A stretch of 64,000 bases of DNA from Enterococcus sp. HY326 (GTDB lineage: Bacteria > Bacillota > Bacilli > Lactobacillales > Enterococcaceae): assembly GCF_026157065.1 (NCBI RefSeq), contig NZ_JANLGQ010000001.1, positions 1 through 64,000 of the forward strand. Reading direction: 5' to 3'. How positions within the stretch are numbered: position 1 is the stretch's first letter; each line of letters starts with the position of its first letter. Positions 28,040 to 34,908 of this stretch are shown in pieces. The notes beneath the pieces were generated by a model. The model was not told the origin of the DNA. It did not search any database and saw only the letters and a list, made by a program, of their open reading frames with translations. A program made the translations under genes and the position numbers.

Positions 28040-28369
28040 CTAAGCATAATGAATTGATATTGTCTCTCCATTCGATAATCTTACGTCATTTTGCATTTTT
28101 ACCCAACCACCTTCAAAACGCCATCTTGTATCTTTCATCTTAATTGGCAATTTTGTAGCATTCTTTAACGGGTTAAATTGTACTTCATACATAGCCAGTT
28201 GCTCATTTAATGTACTAGGCTTAATTCGGCCTGTATTACCTTTCCAAAGTACTTCTACAGGATTCGCTACACCCTTAGTCCACTGGTTTCTTCAAGATGT
28301 TCCAACAATTGTTTTTGGATTTAGTGTAGATGTTCCCAACCAATCAGCCTCCACTCCTTTTTCACAATA
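28040..28369 (-). pseudogene. Polymorphic-toxin C-terminal fragment with internal stop
   Basis: One minus-strand frame reads KGVEADWLGTSTLNPKTIVG, an in-frame TGA at 28292-28294, then NPVEVLWKGNTGRIKPSTL, KLPIKMKDTRW, GGWVKMQ and NGETISIHYA before TAG. This has the look of the pretoxin-toxin tail of an LXG/YeeF-type secreted toxin (a Trp-Val-Lys-Met core ending in IHY). No start, secretion domain or N-terminal part is present, so it is a silent orphan cassette. Naming the activity would be a guess. Confidence 0.55.
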
Positions 28370-28387
28370 TCAGTTTGATTTTTCAAT

Positions 28388-28440
28388 ATGCTCAATCGCT
28401 TGTAAAATCATCTTTTCAAGATACTATAGATTTAATCTGT
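28388..28440 (-). pseudogene. Short remnant upstream of the toxin fragment
   Basis: A 17-codon piece reads YLEKMILQAIEHIEKSN and ends at TGA just before the toxin fragment. It looks like the last helix of a lost immunity or accessory gene. Too short to classify. Confidence 0.3.
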
Positions 28441-28505
28441 ATTTTTTGAATAGATTCAGTTCATACCTTGTAACAAACAGTTTTATTTAATCTACCTCAA
28501 ATAGA

Positions 28506-29378
28506 CTATCTTTCTTTGTCTCTATCTTGGACTTTCTCGATTGCATCAAGAATAGCTCTTTTTTTAAGATACTGCGGACGTTTGTAAAGCAAATCAAGCT
28601 GATGATATACAGTCAGAAGATTACTAAGATCATCTTGATTTCCTAATAATCCAATCAAGAAACAAGCATACAAGCAAGACTCCTCAAAATCATCGGTTAA
28701 AATCATATTGCACCTAGCAATATTTAATAAATCTACATACCCAGTTTCATACAACCCTTTCATGGCTTCATAACGCTCAAAATCATCACCCTGTTTTGCT
28801 GATTTAACCATTTCTAGCTGATTGAACGACTTCTCTACATGCTGAGGGGATGAATCTAAGATTTCATAAGATACTTTTCCTTTCATTCTTCTAATACTGA
28901 AATCTGAAAAAATAATATCTATAAATCCATCAGTAACTTTTATCCGAAAGTGGTAGAGCTTTTCTTTGCTGTTTTGTTTTAATCTGTTTACTAGTGCAGT
29001 ATTTTTAAAACGTCCTTCTATATAATCGTTACTTTCTATACTTCTTTCTATCTGAACATGTTTTACCCCTATAAATACCAGGTCATATGTATATTCAGCA
29101 ATATTAACGCTGACATACTCCCAAAACTCTTTATTATTTAGTTTGAGTTTTTCAAAATCATCATTTAAATCTGTATTTGATTCCAGAGTCAATATAACTT
29201 TATTATTTGATTTTTCTATTTCTAAATTCATAATTCTACTATCATGGAAGTAATCCTCCCATAGAAATTTACGAATTGCAAAATTATCTGGACAATTAAT
29301 TTCATGTTCATCATTACACATAAATCTTAATCCGTCCCTTCTAAATTTGTATTCTAAAGAAACTCTTTTAGTGTCCAT
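28506..29378 (-). CDS. Hypothetical protein, possible immunity protein
   Basis: 290-residue soluble protein without signal peptide or membrane segment; low-GC codon use unlike the flanking core genes. The first two thirds are beta-rich with many charged residues. The C-terminal third (about 205-285) is helical with short repeats (YEAMKGLYETGYVDLLNIA, SCLYACFLIGLLGNQDDLSNL), reminiscent of HEAT-like repeats of toxin-immunity proteins. It sits between toxin fragments, so an immunity role is inferred from context. The ribosome-binding site before ATG 29378 is poor, so expression is uncertain. Confidence 0.55.
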   Translation of the reverse strand: MDTKRVSLEYKFRRDGLRFMCNDEHEINCPDNFAIRKFLWEDYFHDSRIMNLEIEKSNNKVILTLESNTDLNDDFEKLKLNNKEFWEYVSVNIAEYTYDLVFIGVKHVQIERSIESNDYIEGRFKNTALVNRLKQNSKEKLYHFRIKVTDGFIDIIFSDFSIRRMKGKVSYEILDSSPQHVEKSFNQLEMVKSAKQGDDFERYEAMKGLYETGYVDLLNIARCNMILTDDFEESCLYACFLIGLLGNQDDLSNLLTVYHQLDLLYKRPQYLKKRAILDAIEKVQDRDKER

Positions 29379-29413
29379 GTAATAAATCTATTGCATCCAT
29401 AGAATATCTTTAA

Positions 29414-29521
29414 TTAAGTTATTAATCGATGTAATGAAAGTTGCCAAAAAAAATAATCTGTTTCTGCCACAATCAAGTCTGCCTTGATTGACACAAATTC
29501 CTTCATCCACTCAACTTCAAC
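29414..29521 (-). pseudogene. Small coding remnant
   Basis: A minus-strand frame of about 35 codons reads EWMKEFVSIKADLIV and AETDYFFWQLSLHRL before TAA, with no start or ribosome-binding site. It looks like another fragment from the same decayed block. Confidence 0.35.
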
Positions 29522-29589
29522 TCAATTACAATTAATTCTTAACATTTCAACAGTGAGAATTTTATTCAGTACCTCCCACATCCCCCACT

Positions 29590-29883
29590 TTAAGGCAAAG
29601 TCTGAACCTCATTAGCCTGAGACAGATCAACTATCAGAACAAATGGTGGTTTTCCTTGAATGACATTATTTTGATCATCTATATAATAATCAAACTCGCC
29701 CTCCATTTTTTGTGCTATTTTGCCGGCTTCTTCTGGTGAATGCATTGCAAAATAGGTTATCCCGATGATGGCAAAAACTGTCAAAAAAAGTAATAGTAAC
29801 GGAATGGTTTGTCGTTTTAGAAATAGACTCAAATTACTCTTTTTCTTACTCGACTCCACCATGCTTTCATTTGTTGACTTCAT
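29590..29883 (-). CDS. Small membrane protein of the toxin-remnant block
   Basis: 97-residue protein with a charged N-terminus (SSKKKSN), one transmembrane helix at about 29-48 and an extracytoplasmic tail of about 50 residues ending in NEVQTLP. The start at ATG 29883 is favoured because GGGGAGG precedes it closely; the open frame continues 25 codons upstream. Family not recognised. It is the first complete gene downstream of the RNPP regulator on the same strand, and a perfect palindrome lies in its promoter region, so it may be a target of that regulator. Confidence 0.6.
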   Translation of the reverse strand: MKSTNESMVESSKKKSNLSLFLKRQTIPLLLLFLTVFAIIGITYFAMHSPEEAGKIAQKMEGEFDYYIDDQNNVIQGKPPFVLIVDLSQANEVQTLP

Positions 29884-30050
29884 AAATCCTCCCCACTGCT
29901 CTTTCCATTGCAACAAGAAACTTTTTATTATTACCTTTGAAAAAGAAATTATTCTCAAAAATTTCAGATTTCAAATTACAATAATCACCAATTAAAATTT
30001 TATATAAATAAAAAAATTGCAAGTTTTTGAATACAATTTAATTAAAACAA

Positions 30051-30076
30051 GCAGCTTAATTATTGTCAATGACAAT
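30051..30076 (-). promoter_or_regulatory. Palindromic operator overlapping a -35 element
   Basis: ATTGTCAATGACAAT (30062-30076) is a perfect 15-bp palindrome whose minus-strand reading contains a full TTGACA -35. A weak -10 (TTAATT) follows 18 bp later. It lies upstream of the 97-residue membrane protein gene and downstream of the RNPP regulator. A regulator bound here would cover the -35. Confidence 0.45.
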
Positions 30077-30153
30077 ATAAATCAAGAATAAATATTATTG
30101 AAAACATAATTCAAAAAGTTATGTCTGGATTGTGTCTATATTCATAGCAAAAA

Positions 30154-30193
30154 AACACGAACTCAATTGCCCTTCCGACAAATGAATTCGTGT
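30154..30193 (-). terminator. Terminator after the RNPP regulator
   Basis: ACACGAATT pairs with AATTGAGTTCGTGT-side bases across a 20-nt loop, followed by TTTTTTT on the minus strand, about 25 bp behind the stop codon. Confidence 0.7.
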
Positions 30194-30218
30194 GTATAGA
30201 AATATTCTTTATGATAGT

Positions 30219-31064
30219 CTAACCTTCTAAATGATTAACTTGACCTGAGTTAATCGTGTCGATAATAAACTGGTTATCATTAAATTCTGCTATGCCAGCA
30301 GACAAAGCAAAATACTTTTTGGCTTTCTCTTCATCTAGATGCTGCAGATTAAAGGCTTTTTCGTAATATAAAAAATCTAAATAACTGGTAGATTTGAATT
30401 GTTTATATAGCTCAAGCCCTTGGTCACACAACGCAACAGCGCGGGAAAAATCCCCAAGACTTGAGTAAAATTTTGCGACATTATAAAAAATTTTGCTGAC
30501 ATTCTTTGTGACAAAATCCGGATTTTCTTCAATCAGCTGAAGAGATTTATCAAAGTGACCTCTGGCAAACTCCCACTCGCCTTTTTGAGCGTAGCAGACA
30601 CCAATACTGTTAATGGCCAGACTTTTTATCATGACTTGCGTCACATTCATAGTTGATACTTCATAAAAATAGTACAGGGCCTTATCAATTTCATGAAAGC
30701 CAACGAGATTTATATTGCCAAAATTGTAATAAACCTCAGCCTTTAAATCACTATTTTCAATCTCTTCAACATCCGAGATACCTTCTAGTAGCTGATAGGC
30801 CTCCTGAAATTTAAATTCTGAAGTAAGGTCAATCACTTTAGCTAAAAGCGCCCGTAATTTTTCATCAAAGCTTTTCTCTAAGACATCATCAAAGGTCAAC
30901 TTTAGTCTTTGACAAATTTCCCCGAGAATTTTCATGCTATCGCAGGCATTTTTTGTTTCCAGCACACTGATTGTTGCCTGATTACAAATGCCCTCAGCTA
31001 ACTCTTGCTGGGTCAAACCCAATTCTTTTCTGCGGGTCGAAATAATCTTACCGTTAATCTTCAA
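30219..31064 (-). CDS. RNPP/PlcR-type regulator (HTH plus TPR repeats)
   Basis: 281-residue cytoplasmic regulator. N-terminal XRE helix-turn-helix at about 5-60 (TRRKELGLTQQELAEGI, then QATISVLE), followed by about five TPR-like helical pairs (for example EVYYNFGNINL, AINSIGVCYAQKGEWEFAR, FYNVAKFYSSLGDFSRA). This is the layout of PlcR, PrgX and Rgg, which bind short secreted peptides. No obvious cognate pheromone gene is seen downstream. The best nearby small ORF (31367-31453) is hydrophilic and on its own promoter. Likely local targets are itself and the 97-residue membrane gene. Confidence 0.8.
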   Translation of the reverse strand: MKINGKIISTRRKELGLTQQELAEGICNQATISVLETKNACDSMKILGEICQRLKLTFDDVLEKSFDEKLRALLAKVIDLTSEFKFQEAYQLLEGISDVEEIENSDLKAEVYYNFGNINLVGFHEIDKALYYFYEVSTMNVTQVMIKSLAINSIGVCYAQKGEWEFARGHFDKSLQLIEENPDFVTKNVSKIFYNVAKFYSSLGDFSRAVALCDQGLELYKQFKSTSYLDFLYYEKAFNLQHLDEEKAKKYFALSAGIAEFNDNQFIIDTINSGQVNHLEG

Positions 31065-31095
31065 GTGGTTCTCCCTTCACTTGCTTCTGCAGAAT

Positions 31096-31154
31096 TCTAA
31101 AAAACTTTAGAAAATTGCCTCATAAAGAGGAACTAAAACAACTTTCTAAAGTTT
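31096..31154 (-). terminator. AT-rich hairpin after tRNA-Ser, possible operator
   Basis: AAACTTTAGAAAGTTG pairs with CAATTTTCTAAAGTTT (15 of 16) and is followed by a T-run on the minus strand, so it can end the tRNA transcript. Each arm is itself nearly palindromic (TTCTAAA..TTTAGAA), and the two are 46 bp apart in front of the RNPP regulator, so the same bases could be its operator. Confidence 0.5.
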
Positions 31155-31164
31155 AGAATAATTA

Positions 31165-31252
31165 AGGAAGGTACAGGATTTGAACCTGCGCACCGGTATA
31201 AGCCGGTTCGGCGGATTTCGAGTCCGCTGCATTACCACTCTGCCAACCTTCC
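31165..31252 (-). tRNA. tRNA-Ser (CGA)
   Basis: Class II tRNA of 88 nt. Acceptor GGAAGGT/ACCTTCC, three-pair D stem, anticodon arm GCGGA-CTCGAAA-TCCGC giving anticodon CGA, long variable arm ACCGG/CCGGT, T arm GCAGG-TTCAAAT-CCTGT. CCA is not encoded. The base after the acceptor stem (position 73) reads U, where bacterial serine tRNAs normally have G. It reads UCG codons. It stands alone with its own promoter and hairpin. Confidence 0.92.
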
Positions 31253-31261
31253 GCAAAGACT

Positions 31262-31290
31262 ATTTTTCGCTTTTTTTGGAATTTTGTCAA
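31262..31290 (-). promoter_or_regulatory. Promoter of tRNA-Ser
   Basis: Minus-strand TTGACA (31290-31285), 17 nt, AAAAAT (31267-31262). The start would lie about 5 nt before the mature tRNA. Confidence 0.55.
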
Positions 31291-31320
31291 GTAGAAATCT
31301 TTATACAGGAGAAAGACATT

Positions 31321-31355
31321 AAAAAAGCCGCTACCTCTAAAAACGAAGTAGCGGC
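31321..31355 (-). terminator. Terminator of the 28-residue peptide gene
   Basis: GCCGCTAC and GTAGCGGC pair perfectly around a 13-nt loop and are followed by six T on the minus strand. It lies 11 bp after the small ORF and before the tRNA promoter. Confidence 0.88.
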
Positions 31356-31366
31356 CACTATTCACT

Positions 31367-31453
31367 TTATCTAATGGTTGTCATGGTTTCATCTGAGGCC
31401 TCTTTTAAAAACTCGTCATAGTTAAAAATTATCTGAATCCATTTCTTAATCAT
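31367..31453 (-). CDS. 28-residue peptide in its own transcription unit
   Basis: Small ORF starting MIKKWIQIIFNYDEF and ending ETMTTIR. It is preceded by a textbook ribosome-binding site (AAAGGAGG, eight bases from ATG), a recognisable promoter and followed by a strong terminator, so it is a complete mini-gene of about 150 nt. The peptide has an amphipathic N-terminal half and a polar acidic tail; no signal peptide, cysteine or double-glycine leader is seen, which argues against a classical bacteriocin or pheromone. The RNA itself may also be regulatory. Family unknown. Confidence 0.65.
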   Translation of the reverse strand: MIKKWIQIIFNYDEFLKEASDETMTTIR

Positions 31454-31482
31454 GAAAACCGCCTCCTTTATTTGATGGCTTT

Positions 31483-31515
31483 ATCTTAGGATTTTGGACT
31501 TAAACCAAGCTTAAG
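31483..31515 (-). promoter_or_regulatory. Promoter with CiaR-type direct repeat
   Basis: On the minus strand CTTAAG-CTTGG-TTTAAG (31515-31499), then exactly 10 nt, then TAAGAT (31488-31483) as the -10. This equals the streptococcal CiaR box (NTTAAG-N5-WTTAAG, 10 bp before -10) used to activate small RNAs and htrA. There is no normal -35, as expected for a promoter activated by an OmpR-family regulator. Confidence 0.55.
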
Positions 31516-31559
31516 AAAAACAGCTGTCTAAAAAAATTCATATTTCAACGAAAAATGAT

Positions 31560-31589
31560 TTGACGGAAGCGGCGGTTTCAGGCTATTCT
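31560..31589 (+). promoter_or_regulatory. Promoter of the ThrE-type exporter genes
   Basis: TTGACG (31560-31565), 18-nt spacer, TATTCT (31584-31589), about 70 bp upstream of the first exporter gene. Confidence 0.5.
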
Positions 31590-31660
31590 TGGGAAGCACA
31601 AGAGATTTTTGTTCACTCATTTTTGACAAAAATTTCATATTTAAAAAGGTGGATTAAGCC

Positions 31661-32416
31661 ATGACAGAGGCGCAAATGCAAAATTTAATACTACGGACCT
31701 GCCTTTTAGCCGGTAGAATAATGACTGAGTCAGGCTCGGAGGCTTATCGGGTGGAGGACACGATGCAACGGATTGCCACAAATGCTGGTGAACCGGAAAA
31801 TTCCAGTTATGTCACGGCAACGGGACTTTTTATGAGCTTAAAAAGTAGTAATTACAGTCAGTTGGAACAGATTAAAGACCGCACGATTAATTTAGAAAAA
31901 GTCGTGGCGGTGAATCAACTCTCCCGCGAATTTGCAGTGGGAACAATCGACTTGCTGACACTCCATCAAGAGTTAAAAAAAATTGATCATGAAACACCGA
32001 CTTTTCCTGCTTGGTGGCGAATTTTGGCTGCCGGGGTAATCAGTTGCACGCTCTTAATTTTATTTGGTGGCGTTTGGTCGGATTTTATTCCTGCTTTTCT
32101 AATCGGGGGCATTGGCTATACTGTCTCCCTCTATGGCATTTACTGGTTAGAAATTCGTTTTTTAAACGAATTAGTAGCGGCCTTAGTGATTGGCAGCTTG
32201 TCTTTTATTGGCTTCCGTTTGGGAATTATTGCGGATGTCGATACCGTGATGATTGGTAGTCTGATGCCTTTGGTGCCCGGTGTCGCCATTACAAATTCCT
32301 TTCGTGATATTCTGGCGGGGCATTTAATTAGTGGGATGGCTCGTGGAACGGAGGCGATTTTTACAGCGGGAGCGATTGGGACAGGTATTTATTTGGTGAT
32401 TAAATTATTAGGCTAA
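31661..32416 (+). CDS. Threonine/serine exporter family protein, large subunit (YjjP/DUF1212)
   Basis: 251-residue membrane protein of the ThrE N-terminal type. A cytoplasmic domain of about 110 residues (LAGRIMTESGSEAYRVEDTM) precedes five hydrophobic helices; PLVPGVAITNSFRDILAG is the family hallmark. In Corynebacterium this domain and the next gene's product are fused as ThrE; here they are split, as in E. coli YjjP/YjjB. In E. coli the homologous pair, with YjjX-linked genes, exports succinate, so substrate is uncertain. AAGGTGG precedes the ATG by eight bases. Confidence 0.85.
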   Translation: MTEAQMQNLILRTCLLAGRIMTESGSEAYRVEDTMQRIATNAGEPENSSYVTATGLFMSLKSSNYSQLEQIKDRTINLEKVVAVNQLSREFAVGTIDLLTLHQELKKIDHETPTFPAWWRILAAGVISCTLLILFGGVWSDFIPAFLIGGIGYTVSLYGIYWLEIRFLNELVAALVIGSLSFIGFRLGIIADVDTVMIGSLMPLVPGVAITNSFRDILAGHLISGMARGTEAIFTAGAIGTGIYLVIKLLG

Positions 32417-32443
32417 CGTATTTTTTTAGATAGAGGAGCAACC

Positions 32444-32905
32444 ATGACAATTCTTTTAAATTTTTTCTTTAGCGGTCTGGCCACGATGGCCTTTGGAATC
32501 ATTACCAATATCCCAAGAAGAGCTTTGCTTGCCTGCGGTGTTACCGGTGGGATTGGTTGGGTCCTCTTTCATTTTTCTAATGAAATGGGTTTAGGTCTGG
32601 GAGGCGCTAATTTTTTAGGCGCCTTGTCTGTGGGGATTATCAGTGTCTTTCTCTCCCGCAGGTACAAAATGCCCTTGATTATTTTCAATATACCTAGCTT
32701 GGTGCCGCTAGTTCCCGGTGGCCCCGCCTATCAAGCGGTGCGCCAAATTATGCAGGGAAATTATGAAGCTGGCCTGCAAAACATTTTGATTGTGATTATC
32801 ACAGCTGGCGCCATTGCGATTGGCTTTATGGTGACCAACTTAGTCGAAAAACTAGCTAAATTTCTTTTGAAAAATCCTTATCAAATAAAGCGGAAAAAGC
32901 CTTAG
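32444..32905 (+). CDS. Threonine/serine exporter family protein, small subunit (YjjB/DUF3815)
   Basis: 153-residue membrane protein with four or five helices. The SLVPLVPGGPAYQAVRQIMQG stretch marks the ThrE C-terminal (YjjB) domain and mirrors PLVPGVAIT in the partner upstream. It starts 27 bp after the first gene behind GAGGAG, so the two form one transcription and functional unit. Confidence 0.85.
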   Translation: MTILLNFFFSGLATMAFGIITNIPRRALLACGVTGGIGWVLFHFSNEMGLGLGGANFLGALSVGIISVFLSRRYKMPLIIFNIPSLVPLVPGGPAYQAVRQIMQGNYEAGLQNILIVIITAGAIAIGFMVTNLVEKLAKFLLKNPYQIKRKKP

Positions 32906-32967
32906 TCAAGAGCTTTTTTCGCTATTTTTTTGTATAATAAAGGAAAGCAGTCAGGAGGTTTTTGACA

Positions 32968-33087
32968 ATGAAAGATATTCTTACGATTATTTTGCTGTTA
33001 GGAGCTTTTGTTCTATTGGGCTGGAATGCATCGGTGCTGCCGAAGATTACCAAAAGCTGGGCCGATAAAAACAAACGGGATTCTTAG
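32968..33087 (+). CDS. 39-residue single-helix membrane peptide
   Basis: Small ORF with one hydrophobic helix (ILTIILLLGAFVLLGW) and a basic C-terminal tail (KSWADKNKRDS). The ribosome-binding site CAGGAGG lies nine bases before the ATG, and a TATAAT (32931-32936) suggests its own promoter. A terminator hairpin follows. It is too short for routine annotation; function unknown, family not recognised. Confidence 0.65.
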   Translation: MKDILTIILLLGAFVLLGWNASVLPKITKSWADKNKRDS

Positions 33088-33113
33088 TCACTTGTTTGAA
33101 CATTTATACATGC

Positions 33114-33192
33114 AAAAAAATCCAAACTAGCTTGGATTTACCTGAGGTTTCAAAGGCCTCATGGTAAAATTACCAGCCAGCTTGGATTTTTT
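33114..33192. terminator. Complex bidirectional terminator
   Basis: Outer AAATCCAA/TTGGATTT pairs, with an inner ACC.GAGG/CCTC.GGT hairpin and an alternative short hairpin ATCCAA-ACTAGC-TTGGAT. It is flanked by A-run on one side and TTTTTTATTTT on the other, between convergent genes. Confidence 0.7.
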
Positions 33193-33217
33193 ATTTTGTT
33201 TACTAGTAGGTCAAATT

Positions 33218-34567
33218 TTAATTCACACCAGCAAATGTTGTATAAATTAAAAAGATATTTAAAATGGTCAAAACAATCGTTACCACCCACGCAGCATATT
33301 TTACGATTGGTCGATTAGCAAATGGGCCCATCAGCTGCTTGTCGCTTGTAAAAATCGTCAATGGAATAATCGAAAATGGCAGAGCAACACTCAAAAAGAC
33401 TTGCGTGTATAAGAGTAAATCCTCTACTGCATTTTCGCTGCCGCCATATAAAATCACGCAGACAATTACGGGAAAAATTGCAATCAAACGAGTGATTAAC
33501 CGCCGTAACCACATTGGCAATTTTAAATGTATGAACCCTTCCATGACAATTTGCCCAGAGAGCGTGCCGGTAATCGTAGAATTTTGACCAGAAGCCAGTA
33601 AAGCCACGGCAAACAATGTCGACAACAGAGGACTAGCAATCGGGCCAACAATTGAACTATCTTTGAGAGCATCATATAAATCAACGAAACGACCCAAATC
33701 ACTGTTAGTGCCAAAGAATAAAGCACCACCCAAAACTAACAGTAGACAGTTGACAACAAAAGCAATCGTTAATTGAATATTCGAATCCCAAATCGTAAAT
33801 TTAATTGCTTTTTTGACTTCGCCTTTATCGTTGCGATCAATTTTACGACTTTGGGAAATGGAAGAATGCAAGTATAAATTATGGGGCATCACAGTAGCCC
33901 CAACGATTCCTAATGCCAGAAACAACATACTGCGATTGGTAGCAATTTCAGGAACTGGAATAAATCCTTCCAGCACCTGACTCCAATTGGGATCAGCCAA
34001 AATAACTTCATAGGCAAAAACGAAAAAAATCACCGATATTAATAAGGCCACAACAATTTCGACTTTTCTAAATCCAAGCTTAGTCAATAATAATAGAAGA
34101 AAGACGTCAAAGGTTGTAATCAAAACCCCGATTAACAGCGGAAAACCAAATAATAATTGCAGGGCCACTGCACCACCGATAACTTCGGCAATATCGGTTG
34201 CCATGATGGCCAGCTCACTAATAATCCATAAGGCAAAGCCCCCGGCCTTACTTGTGTGCTGGCGAGTTGCTTGGGCTAAATCCATGCCGGTGACAATCCC
34301 TAATTTGGCTGCCATGCTTTGTAGCAGCATCGCAATCAAACTGGAAAGTAAAATGACACTTAATAGGGCATATTGATAAGAGGCGCCTCCAGAAATTGAT
34401 GTAATCCAATTTCCCGGATCCATATAGCCGACAGCCACCAACGCCCCCGGTCCACTGAAGGCCATGAGAGTTTTAAAAAAGGAAGCATTCTTCGGTACTT
34501 CCACCGTACTATTAATTTCTTCGAGACTTTTTATCTCAGAATTTTCTGTGATATCTTCTTCTCCCAT
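33218..34567 (-). CDS. mntH: Nramp-type manganese/divalent metal transporter
   Basis: 449-residue proton-coupled Mn(II) importer with eleven predicted helices. The helix-1 metal-binding motif DPGNW and the helix-6 [10 protein letters not shown] motif are intact, and both supply metal ligands. A cytoplasmic N-terminal extension of about 35 residues is acidic. The promoter and a DtxR-family operator upstream predict repression by a manganese-loaded regulator of the EfaR/MntR type. Confidence 0.94.
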   Translation of the reverse strand: MGEEDITENSEIKSLEEINSTVEVPKNASFFKTLMAFSGPGALVAVGYMDPGNWITSISGGASYQYALLSVILLSSLIAMLLQSMAAKLGIVTGMDLAQATRQHTSKAGGFALWIISELAIMATDIAEVIGGAVALQLLFGFPLLIGVLITTFDVFLLLLLTKLGFRKVEIVVALLISVIFFVFAYEVILADPNWSQVLEGFIPVPEIATNRSMLFLALGIVGATVMPHNLYLHSSISQSRKIDRNDKGEVKKAIKFTIWDSNIQLTIAFVVNCLLLVLGGALFFGTNSDLGRFVDLYDALKDSSIVGPIASPLLSTLFAVALLASGQNSTITGTLSGQIVMEGFIHLKLPMWLRRLITRLIAIFPVIVCVILYGGSENAVEDLLLYTQVFLSVALPFSIIPLTIFTSDKQLMGPFANRPIVKYAAWVVTIVLTILNIFLIYTTFAGVN

Positions 34568-34615
34568 CCTGAGTCCTCCATTACATAAATTTTATTTCAA
34601 CTCTTCACTTAATTT

Positions 34616-34631
34616 TTTAGGCACCCCTAAA
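34616..34631. promoter_or_regulatory. EfaR/MntR-type operator of mntH
   Basis: TTTAGG-CACC-CCTAAA is a perfect inverted repeat with 4-bp centre, matching the binding pattern of DtxR-family manganese regulators in enterococci (TTTAGG/CCTAAA arms). It lies just downstream of the predicted mntH start site, a repressor position. Confidence 0.75.
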
Positions 34632-34641
34632 TTCATTTTTT

Positions 34642-34670
34642 ATTATAGGACTTTTCTTAAAAAAAGTAAA
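34642..34670 (-). promoter_or_regulatory. Promoter of mntH
   Basis: Minus-strand TTTACT (34670-34665), 17-nt spacer, perfect TATAAT (34647-34642), about 75 bp before the start codon. Confidence 0.7.
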
Positions 34671-34722
34671 CGCAGACACCCTTTTTAAGAAAAAGCATAA
34701 GTTTTCTCACATTGGTCCAAAT

Positions 34723-34765
34723 CAGACTTAAGTCTGGTGAAATCCCATTAAAATTTCGTTATACT
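34723..34765 (+). promoter_or_regulatory. Palindrome and -10 upstream of the VTT-domain gene
   Basis: CAGACTTAAGTCTG (34723-34736) is a perfect 14-bp palindrome just upstream of the -35 position; TATACT (34760-34765) is the likely -10. The resulting 5' leader would be about 140 nt, long for this genome, with no ORF seen in it. Confidence 0.45.
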
Positions 34766-34908
34766 GGTGTCATAGTTAAGTGGTCACGGGGAAACTTACA
34801 AAACTGTTCGTTAAGAATCGTTTTCTGTAGTGGCGCTGTCAAAATTATTTCCCTATAATAAGTGTAACAAGAACTTTACTAGGAAAGTAGCCAAAAGGAG
34901 CTGATGTT

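Noticed and set aside
31165-31260. Integration att site at tRNA-Ser
   Set aside because: No second copy of the tRNA 3' end was found in the window and no integrase gene is present.
31367-31453. The 28-residue peptide as pheromone for the RNPP regulator
   Set aside because: It has no signal peptide or hydrophobic export segment and has its own promoter of a different type.
34740-34870. Third degenerate copy of the inverted-repeat element
   Set aside because: Only a short GTTCGTTAAG.CGTTTTCTGT similarity; the terminal repeats are missing.
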